Part shown: positions 19,336 through 28,442 of the stretch, in pieces
How positions within the stretch are numbered: position 1 is the stretch's first letter
How the letters are laid out: each line of letters opens with the position of its first letter
NCBI GenBank assembly: GCA_964425225.1
Contig: CAYRMD010000010.1
Span: 1 to 64,000, forward strand
Direction of reading: 5' to 3'
Origin: BPJU01 sp964425225
GTDB lineage: Bacteria > Planctomycetota > Planctomycetia > Pirellulales > Pirellulaceae
Length of the DNA stretch: 64,000 bases
The notes under the pieces: generated by a model
Database searches by the model: none
Seen by the model: the letters and a program-made list of their open reading frames with translations, nothing else
What the model was told of the DNA's origin: nothing
Made by a program: the position numbers and the translations under genes

Positions 19336-21420
19336 ATGGCCAACCGCCTTATCCACGAAACAAGCCCATACCTTGTTCAACATGCGCACAACCCGGTGGA
19401 CTGGTATCCGTGGGGTGAAGAAGCCCTGGAAAAAGCTCGGCGCGAACAAAAGCCGATTTTTCTCTCGGTGGGTTATTCGGCCTGTCACTGGTGCCATGTA
19501 ATGGAGCGCGAGAGCTTCGAGGATCCGGAGATCGCCCGCATGCTGAACGAATGGTTTGTAAGCATCAAAGTCGATCGCGAGGAGCGTCCGGATCTTGACC
19601 AGGTATACATGGGGGCGGTTCAGTTGCTTAGCGGCCATGGTGGGTGGCCCATGTCCGTGTTTCTGACGCCGGAGCTAAGACCGTTTTATGCCGGTACCTA
19701 CTGGCCAGCCCGTGCGAGCCGCGGGATGCCCGGGTTCGATCAGGTACTTCGGGCCGTAGCCGAAGCATGGCAAAAGCGCAGGGAGCAAGTCGAACATGTG
19801 GCCTCGGAGGTAGCGCAGCGGCTGCGAGAAGTGCTGGCGGCTACGGCCCCCGAGCAACCACTGGAGCCCACCATCTTGGCAGAGGCCGCGCGCACAGCCG
19901 AGCGGCACTTCGATTTTCAAAACGGAGGATTCGGAACTGCCCCCAAGTTCCCGCATGCGCTGATGCTTCGCTTCTTGCTGCGCTACGGCCCACGCTCGGG
20001 CAACGATCGCTATCGGCAAATGGTCGAGCTCAACCTGGACCGGATGGCAGGCGGCGGTATCTACGACCATCTGGGAGGCGGATTCGCCAGGTACAGCGTC
20101 GACAATCGCTGGCTAGTTCCCCACTTCGAAAAGATGCTTTACGACAATGCACTCCTGTCGATGACCTACCTGGAAGGGTATCTGGCGACGGGCAATGAGG
20201 AGTACCGGCGGGTCGTCGAAGAGACATGCGACTACGTGTTACGCGATTTGATGGACTTGCAGGGCGGGTTCTATAGCTCGGAGGATGCCGACAGCGAGGG
20301 GGAGGAAGGGAAATTCTATCTGTGGACCCCGCAGCAGGTGCACGAGATTCTCGACCCCGACACCGCTCAACTTTTTTGCCGCATTTATGACGTAACGGAC
20401 GTGGGAAACTTCGAAGGCAAGAATGTGCTCAATTTGTCCAAGACCTGGGAGCAGTATGCGGCGCTATGTGGCATCCCCGTTGACGAGTTAAAAGCGCGCA
20501 TGGCCCATGTTCGGCGGCTGCTCTTTGAACGCCGTAGCGAGCGAGTCCGTCCCGGACGCGACACGAAGGTTTTGACGAGCTGGAATAGTTTAATGATCGA
20601 CGCACTGAGCCAAGCTGGTGCTGTCCTGGGTCGGTTCCCCTACGTTGAGGCGGCGCAGAAGGCTGCAGACTTCATCCTGGAACACTTGACGGGCCCACAG
20701 GACCACCTCTGGCATTGCCGACAGGGACCTACTGGCTTTGTGCCCGGTTTCCTGGAAGATTATGCCGGTATGATCGTGGCACTCGTGAGTTTGCACGATG
20801 CGGACCAGGATGAAACGTGGATTCAGCACGCCCAAAGGTTTGCCGAGACACTGTTACGAGAGTTCCACGACGCCGCCGAGGGTGCGTTTTTCTACACGTC
20901 TTCTTCCCACGATTCACCTCTGGTGCGTGTCAAGGATTTTCAAGATACGAGCCTCCCCAGCGGGAACGGGTTAGCCGCTTGGGGGCTCATTCAATTGGGC
21001 CAGTTGCTCGACGAGCCGCGCTATCTGGAGGCGGCCCGCCGAACCGTGGGCAGCGCCGTACCGATCCTGCGACAGTGGCCGTTAGCTGCTGGCCAATTGC
21101 TCCTGGCATTAGATTGGCTTGTCGGGCCGATGCACGAGGTCGTCATCGTTGGAGATGCATCGCGACCGCCCGTTCAAGATTGGTTGACCCAGATTCGCCG
21201 TAGCCTGTGGATGCGGCGGCTGTTGGCGATTCGCAACCCTCGACTTCAGGAGCACTGGGCCCCGCGTCTGAACCATCTTTTTGCAGGCAGGCTCGAAGGT
21301 CCTGAGCCCGCTTGTTACTTTTGCAGTCAATACGTCTGTCAGCCTCCGGTACAGTCAACTCACGAGGTGCGTGCGGTGCTCGACCAGTTGGTTGGACAAC
21401 CGGTGCCCCCCGCGACTTGA
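19336..21420 (+). CDS. Thioredoxin-domain protein of the YyaL/SSP411 (DUF255) family
   Basis: This is a cytosolic 694-residue protein with an N-terminal thioredoxin-like DUF255 domain followed by an (alpha/alpha)6-barrel resembling N-acylglucosamine epimerases. The N-terminus has the family signature NRLIHETSPYLVQHAHNPVD, the redox-like C50-H-W-C53 and the VDREERPDLD block. Further along, GGGIYDHLGGGFARYSVD, HFEKMLYDNA and SSEDADSEG are typical barrel motifs. The length is normal for the family. The start is ATG 19336 with AAAGGAAG just upstream. The biochemical role of this conserved family is unsettled. It has no operon partner: the previous gene is the PadR regulator 530 bases away, and the next is convergent. 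Confidence 0.92.
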   Translation: MANRLIHETSPYLVQHAHNPVDWYPWGEEALEKARREQKPIFLSVGYSACHWCHVMERESFEDPEIARMLNEWFVSIKVDREERPDLDQVYMGAVQLLSGHGGWPMSVFLTPELRPFYAGTYWPARASRGMPGFDQVLRAVAEAWQKRREQVEHVASEVAQRLREVLAATAPEQPLEPTILAEAARTAERHFDFQNGGFGTAPKFPHALMLRFLLRYGPRSGNDRYRQMVELNLDRMAGGGIYDHLGGGFARYSVDNRWLVPHFEKMLYDNALLSMTYLEGYLATGNEEYRRVVEETCDYVLRDLMDLQGGFYSSEDADSEGEEGKFYLWTPQQVHEILDPDTAQLFCRIYDVTDVGNFEGKNVLNLSKTWEQYAALCGIPVDELKARMAHVRRLLFERRSERVRPGRDTKVLTSWNSLMIDALSQAGAVLGRFPYVEAAQKAADFILEHLTGPQDHLWHCRQGPTGFVPGFLEDYAGMIVALVSLHDADQDETWIQHAQRFAETLLREFHDAAEGAFFYTSSSHDSPLVRVKDFQDTSLPSGNGLAAWGLIQLGQLLDEPRYLEAARRTVGSAVPILRQWPLAAGQLLLALDWLVGPMHEVVIVGDASRPPVQDWLTQIRRSLWMRRLLAIRNPRLQEHWAPRLNHLFAGRLEGPEPACYFCSQYVCQPPVQSTHEVRAVLDQLVGQPVPPAT

Positions 21421-21539
21421 ATCAACGGAAACGAAAGTAGCTCGGTGCTTCGTAAGCGTGGCCCTGCTCAAAGTCGTTCTTGGCCGGTTACTATTTGATA
21501 ACGAGCATACTTATTGCGCAAATTTCTACAAAGCAAAAT

Positions 21540-22370
21540 CTAATAGCCGTAACCGTAACGGCTGGGAGTGCCAGGTCCAAAACGGTTCTCGACACCCAGC
21601 GTAAAGGTCCAATTATGCATTGTGTCCAGGCCAGAACTGGAGACCGCGATGTTGTCGGTGGCATCAAACCTCACGGCAAGCCAACGCCCCACGTAGTATT
21701 TGCATCCGGCTCCAATCGGCAGGTGTAAAAGAGTTTCATCGAATTCTTGACCGTCGGCACTTATAAAGCGAAAACTTGCCCAACCAAGACCAACCGATAG
21801 AAACGGTCGCCACCGCGAATCACCCCATGGATAATGCATCAAGTGCAGATCGCTGTACCAGTGCCGCGCTATACGTGGTTCGCGGGCGGCGTTCTCATCA
21901 ACCAAGTCGGGCCGGGCAAAAGCGAGCCGATATTCCCAGCCCCAGTAATGATCATGATCCCAGCCGATGCGATAACCACCGAAGACGTCGGTCTCTTGTG
22001 CTTCTTTTCCCTTGATCAGTTCGTCACCGGAAATCGAACCCACGAGCCAACCGGCGTGAAGTGGTCGATTTAACCAACTGGTTCCCTGCAGCGGCTTGCC
22101 CCACCCGACGTCTTTACCCGGCGCATCGGGGTCCGTGTACGTCATTCCAAGCCACCGGCGATAGGCGAAAACAGGAGCTCCGTCCCAAGAAGGTATAGGC
22201 AATGGCCAAATAGAATGCCCCGGATCGCTGACAAGTAAAAAATGATGCGGGGAGAGAGCGAGCGGGGCACTTGTTACATCGCTGTTCGATACGGCCATCG
22301 GAATCGGCAAATCAGCGCCGAGTTCGGTGGCAGTCCCAAAGAACAATAAGGGTAGCAGCACTCGGAACAT
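21540..22370 (-). CDS. Outer-membrane beta-barrel protein
   Basis: This predicted secreted protein of 276 residues starts at ATG 22370 (MFRVLLPLLFFGTATELGADLP, a clean signal peptide). The mature part has alternating amphipathic beta-strands rich in Trp, Tyr and Gly, such as VFGGYRIGWDHDHYWGWEYRLAF, RPFLSVGLGWASFRF and LPIGAGCKYYVGRWLAVRFD. It ends in a final strand WTFTLGVENRFG and a short GYGY tail. This is the pattern of small OmpA/OmpW-like eight-stranded barrels seen in planctomycetes. It lies 35 bases downstream of the gene at 22406-23083 in the same direction, so the two probably form an operon. Function beyond outer-membrane location is not evident. Confidence 0.75.
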   Translation of the reverse strand: MFRVLLPLLFFGTATELGADLPIPMAVSNSDVTSAPLALSPHHFLLVSDPGHSIWPLPIPSWDGAPVFAYRRWLGMTYTDPDAPGKDVGWGKPLQGTSWLNRPLHAGWLVGSISGDELIKGKEAQETDVFGGYRIGWDHDHYWGWEYRLAFARPDLVDENAAREPRIARHWYSDLHLMHYPWGDSRWRPFLSVGLGWASFRFISADGQEFDETLLHLPIGAGCKYYVGRWLAVRFDATDNIAVSSSGLDTMHNWTFTLGVENRFGPGTPSRYGYGY

Positions 22371-22405
22371 TCTTGTTCGGCCTTCGGGAGTCCACACGAT
22401 ACGTA

Positions 22406-23083
22406 TCACTCGCGTCGTAAGGCGGTTTGAAGAGCGTGTTCTGCAGCTTCTCGCGCCGCTTGTTCGGCTTCTGGATAGGGGGGACGTGCAGCTTGACGCA
22501 GTCGCGCGGCTAAGTGGCGCAGATCGTCCGCATCGGCATAGCGTGCTAAGTCTTCGAGGTCGGCTGCACATTGTTCCAACTGACGTGCGATTAGCCGAAG
22601 CTGGATGATCTGACTTTTGAACCCGCCAGCGAGCACGCTGCCCGTCGGTTCTCGACGTGCACCGGTTTCCGGAGCAAGCGACTCACTTCGGGTATTGTGA
22701 TCGTGTTGCCGGGAAGAAATCGCAATGCGGCGCAAGGCGTCGATGAAGTCCTCTTCAGTGGCTCCAGCAGCTATACTTGCTTGGTCAATGGGGCTGCCCA
22801 AAGCACGACGCAAACGCAACAGTGTCTCGACCACGGACAATTCGCCCTCGGTGGCACAGCGCTGGTCAAATTCCGAGGCCGCCGGCGAGGAAATCGGTGG
22901 CGGTTCACTACCGACAGGGGTTCGAACCAATGTACTACCGTCTTGTCCTCGAGCGCCAACGGTTAGCGCAAGAACAATCGCCGCTAGGGCCGCCACAGCA
23001 CAGGCGCCTCCGCGATACAACACCCGGATTCGAGAAGACCTTGCCTCTGGATTTAGCCATTTTCCACCTGACACATCGTGCAT
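22406..23083 (-). CDS. Single-pass membrane protein of unknown function, partner of the beta-barrel gene
   Basis: This protein of 225 residues has one N-terminal membrane anchor (about 25-45, GGACAVAALAAIVLALTVGA) and a soluble domain rich in Arg, Ala and Glu, predicted helical. The helical part (IIQLRLIARQLEQCAADLEDLARYADADDLRHLAARLRQ) looks coiled-coil-like. The start is ATG 23083, with AAGGAGG immediately upstream. I know no named family. The close spacing to the downstream barrel gene suggests the pair works in the envelope, for example linking the outer membrane to the inner membrane. Confidence 0.6.
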   Translation of the reverse strand: MHDVSGGKWLNPEARSSRIRVLYRGGACAVAALAAIVLALTVGARGQDGSTLVRTPVGSEPPPISSPAASEFDQRCATEGELSVVETLLRLRRALGSPIDQASIAAGATEEDFIDALRRIAISSRQHDHNTRSESLAPETGARREPTGSVLAGGFKSQIIQLRLIARQLEQCAADLEDLARYADADDLRHLAARLRQAARPPYPEAEQAAREAAEHALQTALRRE

Positions 23084-23219
23084 GCTTCCCTCCTTGCTCA
23101 CAGGGTCGATTTACCCACTGCGCTTGAAATAGAGCTTCCGCATCGGAAAGGTCGATCAAGTATAGTAAACGAGTGGTCATAAACCCAAGAGGAAAACCGC
23201 AACCCGGGTGGGCAGCGGA

Positions 23220-23556
23220 ACGGGTGTGTGCGTCTTGCTTGTAGGTGGGATTTTGGTGTAGCAGGCGGGCCATCGCGGAAGTTTCCCTATTTTCCGCGAC
23301 AGGAATGGAAACAAGGTGTCTATCCTGATGGTAGATGAAATTATCGGTTATTTGCCCGGCCTGGCGTCGCTATGCCTTTTTTGACTGGACCCAATGTGGG
23401 CCGATGTGGGTGCATCTTGGCAAAGGCGTCTCCTTGAGGCAGGGGCCGAGAGAGCCACGACCCCGCGGGACCGGCCAATTCAATTGAACGCATGAGCGCC
23501 AGGAAGACTTCGTGTAGGTTCCTTCTGATCGCCTACGTGGCCTTCGCCTCTTTGCG
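23220..23556 (-). repeat. Composite 340-bp intergenic repeat, copy 2 (inverted)
   Basis: Read on the minus strand this copy has the inverted-repeat part first (arms AACGCAAAGAGGCG and GGCGCTCATGCGTTCAA). It then has the body, with GACGCCTTTGCCAAGATGCA, ATCGGCCCACATTGGGT, GGCCGGGCAAAT, AATTTCATCTACCATCAGG, GCGATGGCCCGC, ACACCAAAATCCCACCTACA and GACGCACACACCC. The order and total length (337 bp) equal those of copy 1. Confidence 0.7.
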
Positions 23557-24027
23557 TTATGCCGGTTCGTCGAAACCTACCTATGACTGTCTGTGTGCCG
23601 GGGCGCCCGACTGGCGGTGTTGCCGGACGCTCGGGTTCGACCAACGTTGGCGGTCAAGCGACGTATCAGAGCAGCTGGTTGAGTGGACCGACCGTGCGGT
23701 GCCGCCAAACGGTTACTTAACCCACTAGCCGCCGGTGCAAATTCCCATTCGGAAAACTGCCGTACAGCGATTTGGCAGCGTTTCTTTTGCTAGCGTCTTA
23801 CAACATCTTGTTGGGCTTCGGCAGCTAGCGATTATCTCCGCCAATAAGCTACACCGCGTCTCAGCAATCTCGATAGTAAAAAGGTTTCCAAACGCCCGTG
23901 TCCAGCGACGTCGGCGTAGTGTGCCCCAAAGGGCAAGGTGTTTTAAAGCACCGTAACCGTTCCAGGAGAACGAGGTATACACAAGTGTGTCGATAATCAT
24001 AGTCGTGAATCAAAGATGGTGGTACCG

Positions 24028-24091
24028 AGCCCGGGGACAGGCCATGCCGTCCCAGGGACAGGCACCATGGACAAGGGGACAGGCACCGCGG
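24028..24091. repeat. Cluster of GGGGACAGGCACC units
   Basis: Three to four irregularly spaced units are present: CCCGGGGACAGGCCATG, CCCAGGGACAGGCACCATGG and AAGGGGACAGGCACCG. The cluster is equivalent to the one at 12882-12960 and shares its upstream GATGG...GTACC block. Confidence 0.65.
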
Positions 24092-24580
24092 CCCTCGGCT
24101 TTGGTAATCTACGACACCTAGAAAGAGTCGCGAAAAATATAGATTGGCTATTTTGGAGAACACAGTAATATTGGAAAAAATCTGTTACGGCCTCCAGTAA
24201 CGCAAATAAAACAGCCATTGTCGCGATACGGCGGCAAGCGGGTGCTGACATGGCTTACGTCGCGCTACATGGCGGGTTAGCGTGTTCGACGCAGTCGTTC
24301 GAGGCACGTTTTCTTCCGGGTATTGCTAGCACGAGATGTGGCGTGCGGTGTGACGAACCGTTAACGCTGTATGCGTCGGGATTGCAGTAGGTACGTGCGT
24401 CATCGGGAGTAGCAACGTACCTTAAAATCGCGTGTTTTTGAGAAAGCCTACTGCATAAGTTAATGTGCATCCCCTAGCCGTGGCCCGGCGAACCTGTTCC
24501 ACCCGGGGAATAGACGACCTGTCGGAGCGGGTTTACAAGCCGACTCGGTGGAAGAAGCTGGCCCGATGCGCATAGTGCCG

Positions 24581-24620
24581 CTTCCTAAGGGCCGCGGCTG
24601 CCTAACGGTCGCGGCTCTCG
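24581..24620. repeat. Isolated CTAACGGTCGCGGCTCTCG repeat core
   Basis: Two adjacent degenerate cores (CCTAAGGGCCGCGGCTG and CCTAACGGTCGCGGCTC) match the tandem 33-bp units at 9158-9251 and the start of the composite-repeat body. Confidence 0.5.
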
Positions 24621-24951
24621 AAAGCTATCCCTCTTCGGAAGCAATACGGAGAACCCCGGTGATAGCCAACTCGATTGAAGCCACGTCCTACCGACAAAAA
24701 AGGCGCACACACGGTGGAGGGTGCCCCACTGGGGCAAAGTCCATGGTTCGGGTTTTGGTATTGAGAGCGGATAGGGCTTAACGCAAAGACGCAGCGGCGC
24801 ACAAGTAGCAAGGATAACTTTAGTAAGTGCTTCGGCTCGTGGGGCTTTGCGGCATTGTGTTCCGTAACACGGGTTTTCCCTGGCTTTTTGCGTTTTGCCG
24901 TCGCTGAGGCGCCATGCCTTCTAGCCTAGCCCCCTACGGCCGCCGCAAATG

Positions 24952-24986
24952 GGAAGTCGAACCGCTTAGCTGATAGGCCGACTTCC
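24952..24986. other. Hairpin with 8-bp arms
   Basis: GGAAGTCG (24952-24959) and CGACTTCC (24979-24986) face each other with a 19-base loop. No T-tract follows on the plus strand. Its role is unknown; it could be a terminator remnant or regulatory. Confidence 0.35.
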
Positions 24987-25182
24987 AATTGAGTAAAATG
25001 GTCGAGTGCTCGGAGCGGCAACTTAGGGGCGAATAATTCTTGCACAGGCGAGGTTGGAAGCAGCCGTTGAAAAACCCCCTGAGAAGCACGGGGAATTTCT
25101 GTTGCATTGGGCCTCGGCCGTTCTATCACGTCGGGAAAATGGCAAACATCGACCGTCGACATTGGAAAAAAGGAAAGATGCT

Positions 25183-25749
25183 GTGGTCGCTGTTCGGACA
25201 AAACTGGCATGCTGCTGTGGTCGTGAGCACTGGGTGGAAGGCAGTCAGGCCGGTAGCCGAATTATCTGTACGTGTGGCTCGATGATCGAGGTACCAGCAC
25301 TGCGCGTGCTCCAACAGCTCGCCGGTCCGACGCCGCAGCCAGCGCAACAGGTCGAACACCCGCGGTCGACACCATCGACTGCGATGGCTAAAGTGTTTTC
25401 GGGTGTTTTGGCTGTGGCAGCGATGGGCTGCGCTGCCGTGGCCGGTGCCCTGTGGTTCGCTCGGTTTCAAATTGACACGCGTCGCACACCCGAAGATTAT
25501 CTTCAGGCGGGCCGAAATGCCATTGATCGCATGACACCCGAGGAAGCACTGGCGTTATGGCGCTACTATCGCGATCAAGGGTTAATGCACGAACCGATTC
25601 CTGAACCGCTCCGCAATTGGGCTGTGGCGACCCAACTTACCCGATGGGCGCTTGGTGTTACGCTGGCAGCCAGCGTATTGGTTGGGCTGGCTGCAGTTGC
25701 GACCGTTTGGGCTAGGCGCCAAAGACATTCGCCAATTCAAGCGTCTTGA
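25183..25749 (+). CDS. Small zinc-ribbon-like, two-helix membrane protein
   Basis: This planctomycete-type protein of 188 residues starts at GTG 25183, behind AGGAAAG at 25171-25177. The N-terminus has a paired-cysteine module (LACCCGREHWVEGSQAGSR then ICTCGSMIEVPALRVLQQL), the CxCG...AG...C-x-CG...VP-x-LR pattern I associate with planctomycete proteins. It probably forms a zinc ribbon. Two transmembrane helices follow, at about 68-90 (VLAVAAMGCAAVAGALWFA) and near the C-terminus (ALGVTLAASVLVGLAAVATVW). Between them is a soluble helical segment with TPEEALALWRYYRDQG. Function is unknown. An upstream in-frame TTG (25054) would extend it by 43 residues without family support. Confidence 0.65.
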   Translation: MVAVRTKLACCCGREHWVEGSQAGSRIICTCGSMIEVPALRVLQQLAGPTPQPAQQVEHPRSTPSTAMAKVFSGVLAVAAMGCAAVAGALWFARFQIDTRRTPEDYLQAGRNAIDRMTPEEALALWRYYRDQGLMHEPIPEPLRNWAVATQLTRWALGVTLAASVLVGLAAVATVWARRQRHSPIQAS

Positions 25750-25924
25750 ATGCTTGTAGCGGGCAGACGGATCGATGTGTGTGTCTTGCTTGTTGATGAG
25801 ATTATTCCTTAGTTTCGCAGGTATAGTGTCCGTGTACCTTTTTCCGCTCAACCCATTGCCACCACATATACGGTCGATACGTGATTCCTGAAAAGGGCGT
25901 TCTGTTAAGCGAATGGAGTGATGT

Positions 25925-26000
25925 GACGCAGAGGCACCAAGACGCAGCGAAGATAACATCCAGCGTCAATGGCCTAACTGCGCCTTAGCGCCTTTGCGTT
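25925..26000. repeat. AACGCAAAG-type inverted repeat, solitary copy
   Basis: The left arm GACGCAGAGGC faces the right arm GCGCCTTAGCGCCTTTGCGTT across about 45 bases. The 70 bases before it (TTTTTCCGCTCAACCC, CGTGATTCCTG, GAATGGAGTGATG) match those before copy 3 of the composite repeat (38645-38733), so the shared unit is longer than the hairpin alone. Confidence 0.55.
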
Positions 26001-26036
26001 GCATTGGATTAGCGGACGGTTTGGCCGACGAACGGC

Positions 26037-26933
26037 TTATCCAGCCAGCCTTTCCGAAGAGTCCTGCTCCGGGTCGTCACGAAAATCGGCAATGCGCAGC
26101 ATGGTCGGCATCCGCCTCCGTTCGGGAATGATACCCCGTGCACAGGATGCAAAAAACGAGTTGTATTCGGCCGCCGGTCCGTCTGGGAACAGACGGCGCA
26201 ATTCGGACAGAATCGTGAGCCAAGGTTTGTCGCTGCGATAAATGAGTCGGTAAGCTTGTTTCAATTCAACCATCTGCTCGGCTGTATAACCGGCGCGCTT
26301 TAAGCCGACTAAATTCAACCCGACGACCCGGCTGGTTTCGCCATCTACGGTGACGTAAGGAGGCACATCGCGTGTGATATGACCCTGGCCTCCGACCATC
26401 GCACAACGTCCGATACGGCAGAACTGATGTACGGCCACCGCGCCCGAAAGATACGCGCGGTCATGTACCTGGACGTGACCGGCCAACAGGACATTGTTTG
26501 CCAGAATGGTGCAATTACCGATGCGGCAATCATGGGCAATGTGCGCGCCGACCATGATCATGTTATCGTCGCCGATTTCGGTGGTTCCATTGGGAGCGAC
26601 GGCGCGATGGATCGTTGCGAATTCACGAATTTGATTGCGGGCTCCAATTCGCACCGTACCGATCACGGGTCCGGCGCGTAGGTGCTGTGGAGAACCACCT
26701 AGGCATGCACCTTCGAAAATATGATTCTCCGGACCGAGGATAGTACCAGACTTTAGGGTAACGCGCGCCTCGATAATGCAATCGTCCCCGATGACGACGC
26801 CGTCTTCCACCAGAGCAAATGCTCCGATCCGAACTCCTTTGCCCAGTTCCGCCTGGGGACTAACCAAAGCCGTTGGATGGATATTGGCCACGCGCGTCGA
26901 TCCCTTAATGGTCGCCCGAAATCTGCTTGCCAT
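26037..26933 (-). CDS. lpxA: Acyl-ACP--UDP-N-acetylglucosamine O-acyltransferase
   Basis: This enzyme catalyses the first step of lipid A synthesis, transfer of a hydroxyacyl chain from ACP to UDP-GlcNAc in the cytosol. The 298-residue protein starts with hexapeptide repeats forming the left-handed beta-helix (IHPTALVSPQAELGKGVRIG and on). It keeps the active-site block NMIMVGAHIAHDC, with H131 and H134 corresponding to E. coli H122 and H125, and LAGHV with the third histidine. The C-terminal helical domain is present and about 35 residues longer than E. coli LpxA. The start ATG 26933 has GCAAGGG upstream. It is not clustered with lpxD/fabZ/lpxB here. Its presence, with the outer-membrane proteins nearby, supports an LPS-bearing envelope. 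Confidence 0.92.
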   Translation of the reverse strand: MASRFRATIKGSTRVANIHPTALVSPQAELGKGVRIGAFALVEDGVVIGDDCIIEARVTLKSGTILGPENHIFEGACLGGSPQHLRAGPVIGTVRIGARNQIREFATIHRAVAPNGTTEIGDDNMIMVGAHIAHDCRIGNCTILANNVLLAGHVQVHDRAYLSGAVAVHQFCRIGRCAMVGGQGHITRDVPPYVTVDGETSRVVGLNLVGLKRAGYTAEQMVELKQAYRLIYRSDKPWLTILSELRRLFPDGPAAEYNSFFASCARGIIPERRRMPTMLRIADFRDDPEQDSSERLAG

Positions 26934-27053
26934 CCCTTGCCGCTAGCAGATAGTTGATCTGTCGGCCTTACGGCCCGCGTTGTCTCCTAGCAGCCGGACG
27001 AGCGGACTAACTCGCGTTGTGGGCCCTCTTATTGCCGAAGCGGTCTTACTTTG

Positions 27054-27929
27054 TCAAGGCGAATTCTCATACCAACCCGGTTTCATGCCCAGTGCGGCAA
27101 CCAGTTCTTCAGTGGCCTGTTGGAAGTGGCTCGGCAATTCGAGCCATGGCGCACATCGGCACAAGGCATGCGGATGCACTCTCTTGAGATTCTCACCCAA
27201 CTCCATCTGCAAATCCGAGTATGAACAACCCCAAAAGAAGTGGGCGGCAATTCGTAACGGAGGATCGACAGTGGCAGTCGCTGACGATTCCCTACGTGTT
27301 TCTGGAGTTAACAATTCGTCGATCGTAAGGAAAACAACTTGCCAACGTTCCCGAGCCTGAAGCTTTTCTACTTGCTCGACACACACAACTAATCCGGCCA
27401 GGGCCGATTGCCACTTAGCCTTGGTGCGCGGCGGCCATTGCCGTGCCACCAGCCGCGCTAGTGGTTGGCAGTTATGCCAATGCTGCCAAAGTTGGCCAAG
27501 CGTACAGCCAAACCGAGGATGGCGCCAATCGGCCGCGATTTCGATCGCCGGTTCCAGAACGAATCGACGAAAGGCTAAACGCGGATGAGGAACGACCAGT
27601 TCGGGCCGTTCTTCTGTCTTCTGGTCATACAGCAGTATGTCGATGTCTAACGTGCGAGGGCCCCAACGGACTGTCCGTTGACGTCCCATTTGTTTTTCGA
27701 TCTGTTGACACTCCTGCCACGTTTCGTGGAGCGGCAGATCGGTGTGTAGATAGACCACACCGTTGACGTAATCCGGCTGTCCCCGGGGACCACCGACGGC
27801 TGAGTAACGATGCCAGTGGCTACGGGCATGTAGTTGGCCGACGCGCGTAGCGAGTAAATCCACGGCGGTTTCGAGTTGAAGATAAGGATCGCCGAGATTC
27901 GAGCCGAGCCCCAGCAACAATGCGGCCAT
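27054..27929 (-). CDS. folK: 2-amino-4-hydroxy-6-hydroxymethyldihydropteridine pyrophosphokinase with C-terminal extension
   Basis: HPPK transfers pyrophosphate from ATP to hydroxymethyl-dihydropterin in folate synthesis. The first 160 residues are standard: GLGSNLGDPYLQLETAVDLL at the start, then the substrate/ATP motif RWGPRTLDIDILLYD and VPHPRLAFRRFVLEPAIEI. A further 130 residues follow, which ordinary FolK lacks. This extension contains VVCVEQVEKLQARERWQVVF and ends LPSHFQQATEELVAALGMKP. It has no ATP-binding P-loop and I cannot name it. Comparable extended HPPKs occur in planctomycetes as far as I recall. The gene is 120 bases upstream of lpxA in the same direction and may be co-transcribed with it. 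Confidence 0.88.
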   Translation of the reverse strand: MAALLLGLGSNLGDPYLQLETAVDLLATRVGQLHARSHWHRYSAVGGPRGQPDYVNGVVYLHTDLPLHETWQECQQIEKQMGRQRTVRWGPRTLDIDILLYDQKTEERPELVVPHPRLAFRRFVLEPAIEIAADWRHPRFGCTLGQLWQHWHNCQPLARLVARQWPPRTKAKWQSALAGLVVCVEQVEKLQARERWQVVFLTIDELLTPETRRESSATATVDPPLRIAAHFFWGCSYSDLQMELGENLKRVHPHALCRCAPWLELPSHFQQATEELVAALGMKPGWYENSP

Positions 27930-28442
27930 AATGAATACTCATAAAGCACGGAGGGCCATGCATCCGCAGAGTTGACGCGCAACCATGATTATAGAGGACG
28001 CACACGGCGAACCGGTATAATGAGGTGCACGCGGCTTTTCGCGTACCTGGCTCGAGAAAAACACTGGGGTGGGCGTCCAGGCCGCGGGCTACGCCGGCTG
28101 TCGCATCCCTCAGTCGCCGCCCCCCAGGAAACAACCTATCCGCCTCGGCTTAATCCTGCGCGATTGCGCTGCGAACCTTGGTGGCAAAACGGTTTCGGTC
28201 ACCGCGACTGGCGAACCGACCGACTGCTGACCGACAGCGGTGGCTTTCCGAGTCGCGCGGAGCATAGTTTTCGACCGCCTGTCGCGATCTGTCAAGTTCG
28301 TTAAAACTTTGAGGTAGGGTTATCTAACCGGCAAGAGCTTTTTTGCATGGTAAAAATGCAATAATTAGCTTAAGAAGCTACGGGCCGCGTAGCCAAGCTT
28401 GGCTACGGGTGATTGTGAAAAACTCGTTGGTAGGATTCGCGC
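27930..28442. other. Intergenic stretch between divergent folK and the 749-residue membrane protein
   Basis: No gene is visible. The last 100 bases hold a run of three dyad-symmetric sites (28343-28407, listed separately). The folK promoter should lie near 27930-28020 on the minus strand. Confidence 0.5.
28343..28407. promoter_or_regulatory. Array of three palindromes upstream of the 749-residue membrane protein
   Basis: Three dyads lie in 65 bases: TTGCAT/ATGCAA (28343-28348, 28356-28361), TAGCTT-AAG-AAGCTA (28366-28380), and a perfect 20-bp palindrome (28388-28407) reading CGTAGCCAAGCTTGGCTACG. The last ends 35 bases before the start codon, so it lies in the leader or overlaps the promoter. 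It could be an operator, or hairpins in the 5' UTR. Confidence 0.5.

Larger units (their letters stand above)
23084..25182. other. Two-kilobase gene-poor stretch filled with dispersed repeats
   Basis: I find no credible gene here. It contains the inverted copy 2 of the composite repeat (23220-23556), a GGGGACAGGC cluster (24028-24091), a CCTAACGGTCGCGGCTCTCG repeat core (24581-24620), an AACGCAAAGACGCAGCGGCGC half-arm (near 24780) and an 8-bp-arm hairpin (24952-24986). Open frames such as 23492-23728 are produced by repeat sequence. It may be a graveyard of older insertions. Confidence 0.55.

Noticed and set aside
23492..23728. 78-codon open frame as a secreted protein
   Set aside because: It overlaps the arm of the composite repeat copy 2, and its apparent signal peptide is repeat sequence.
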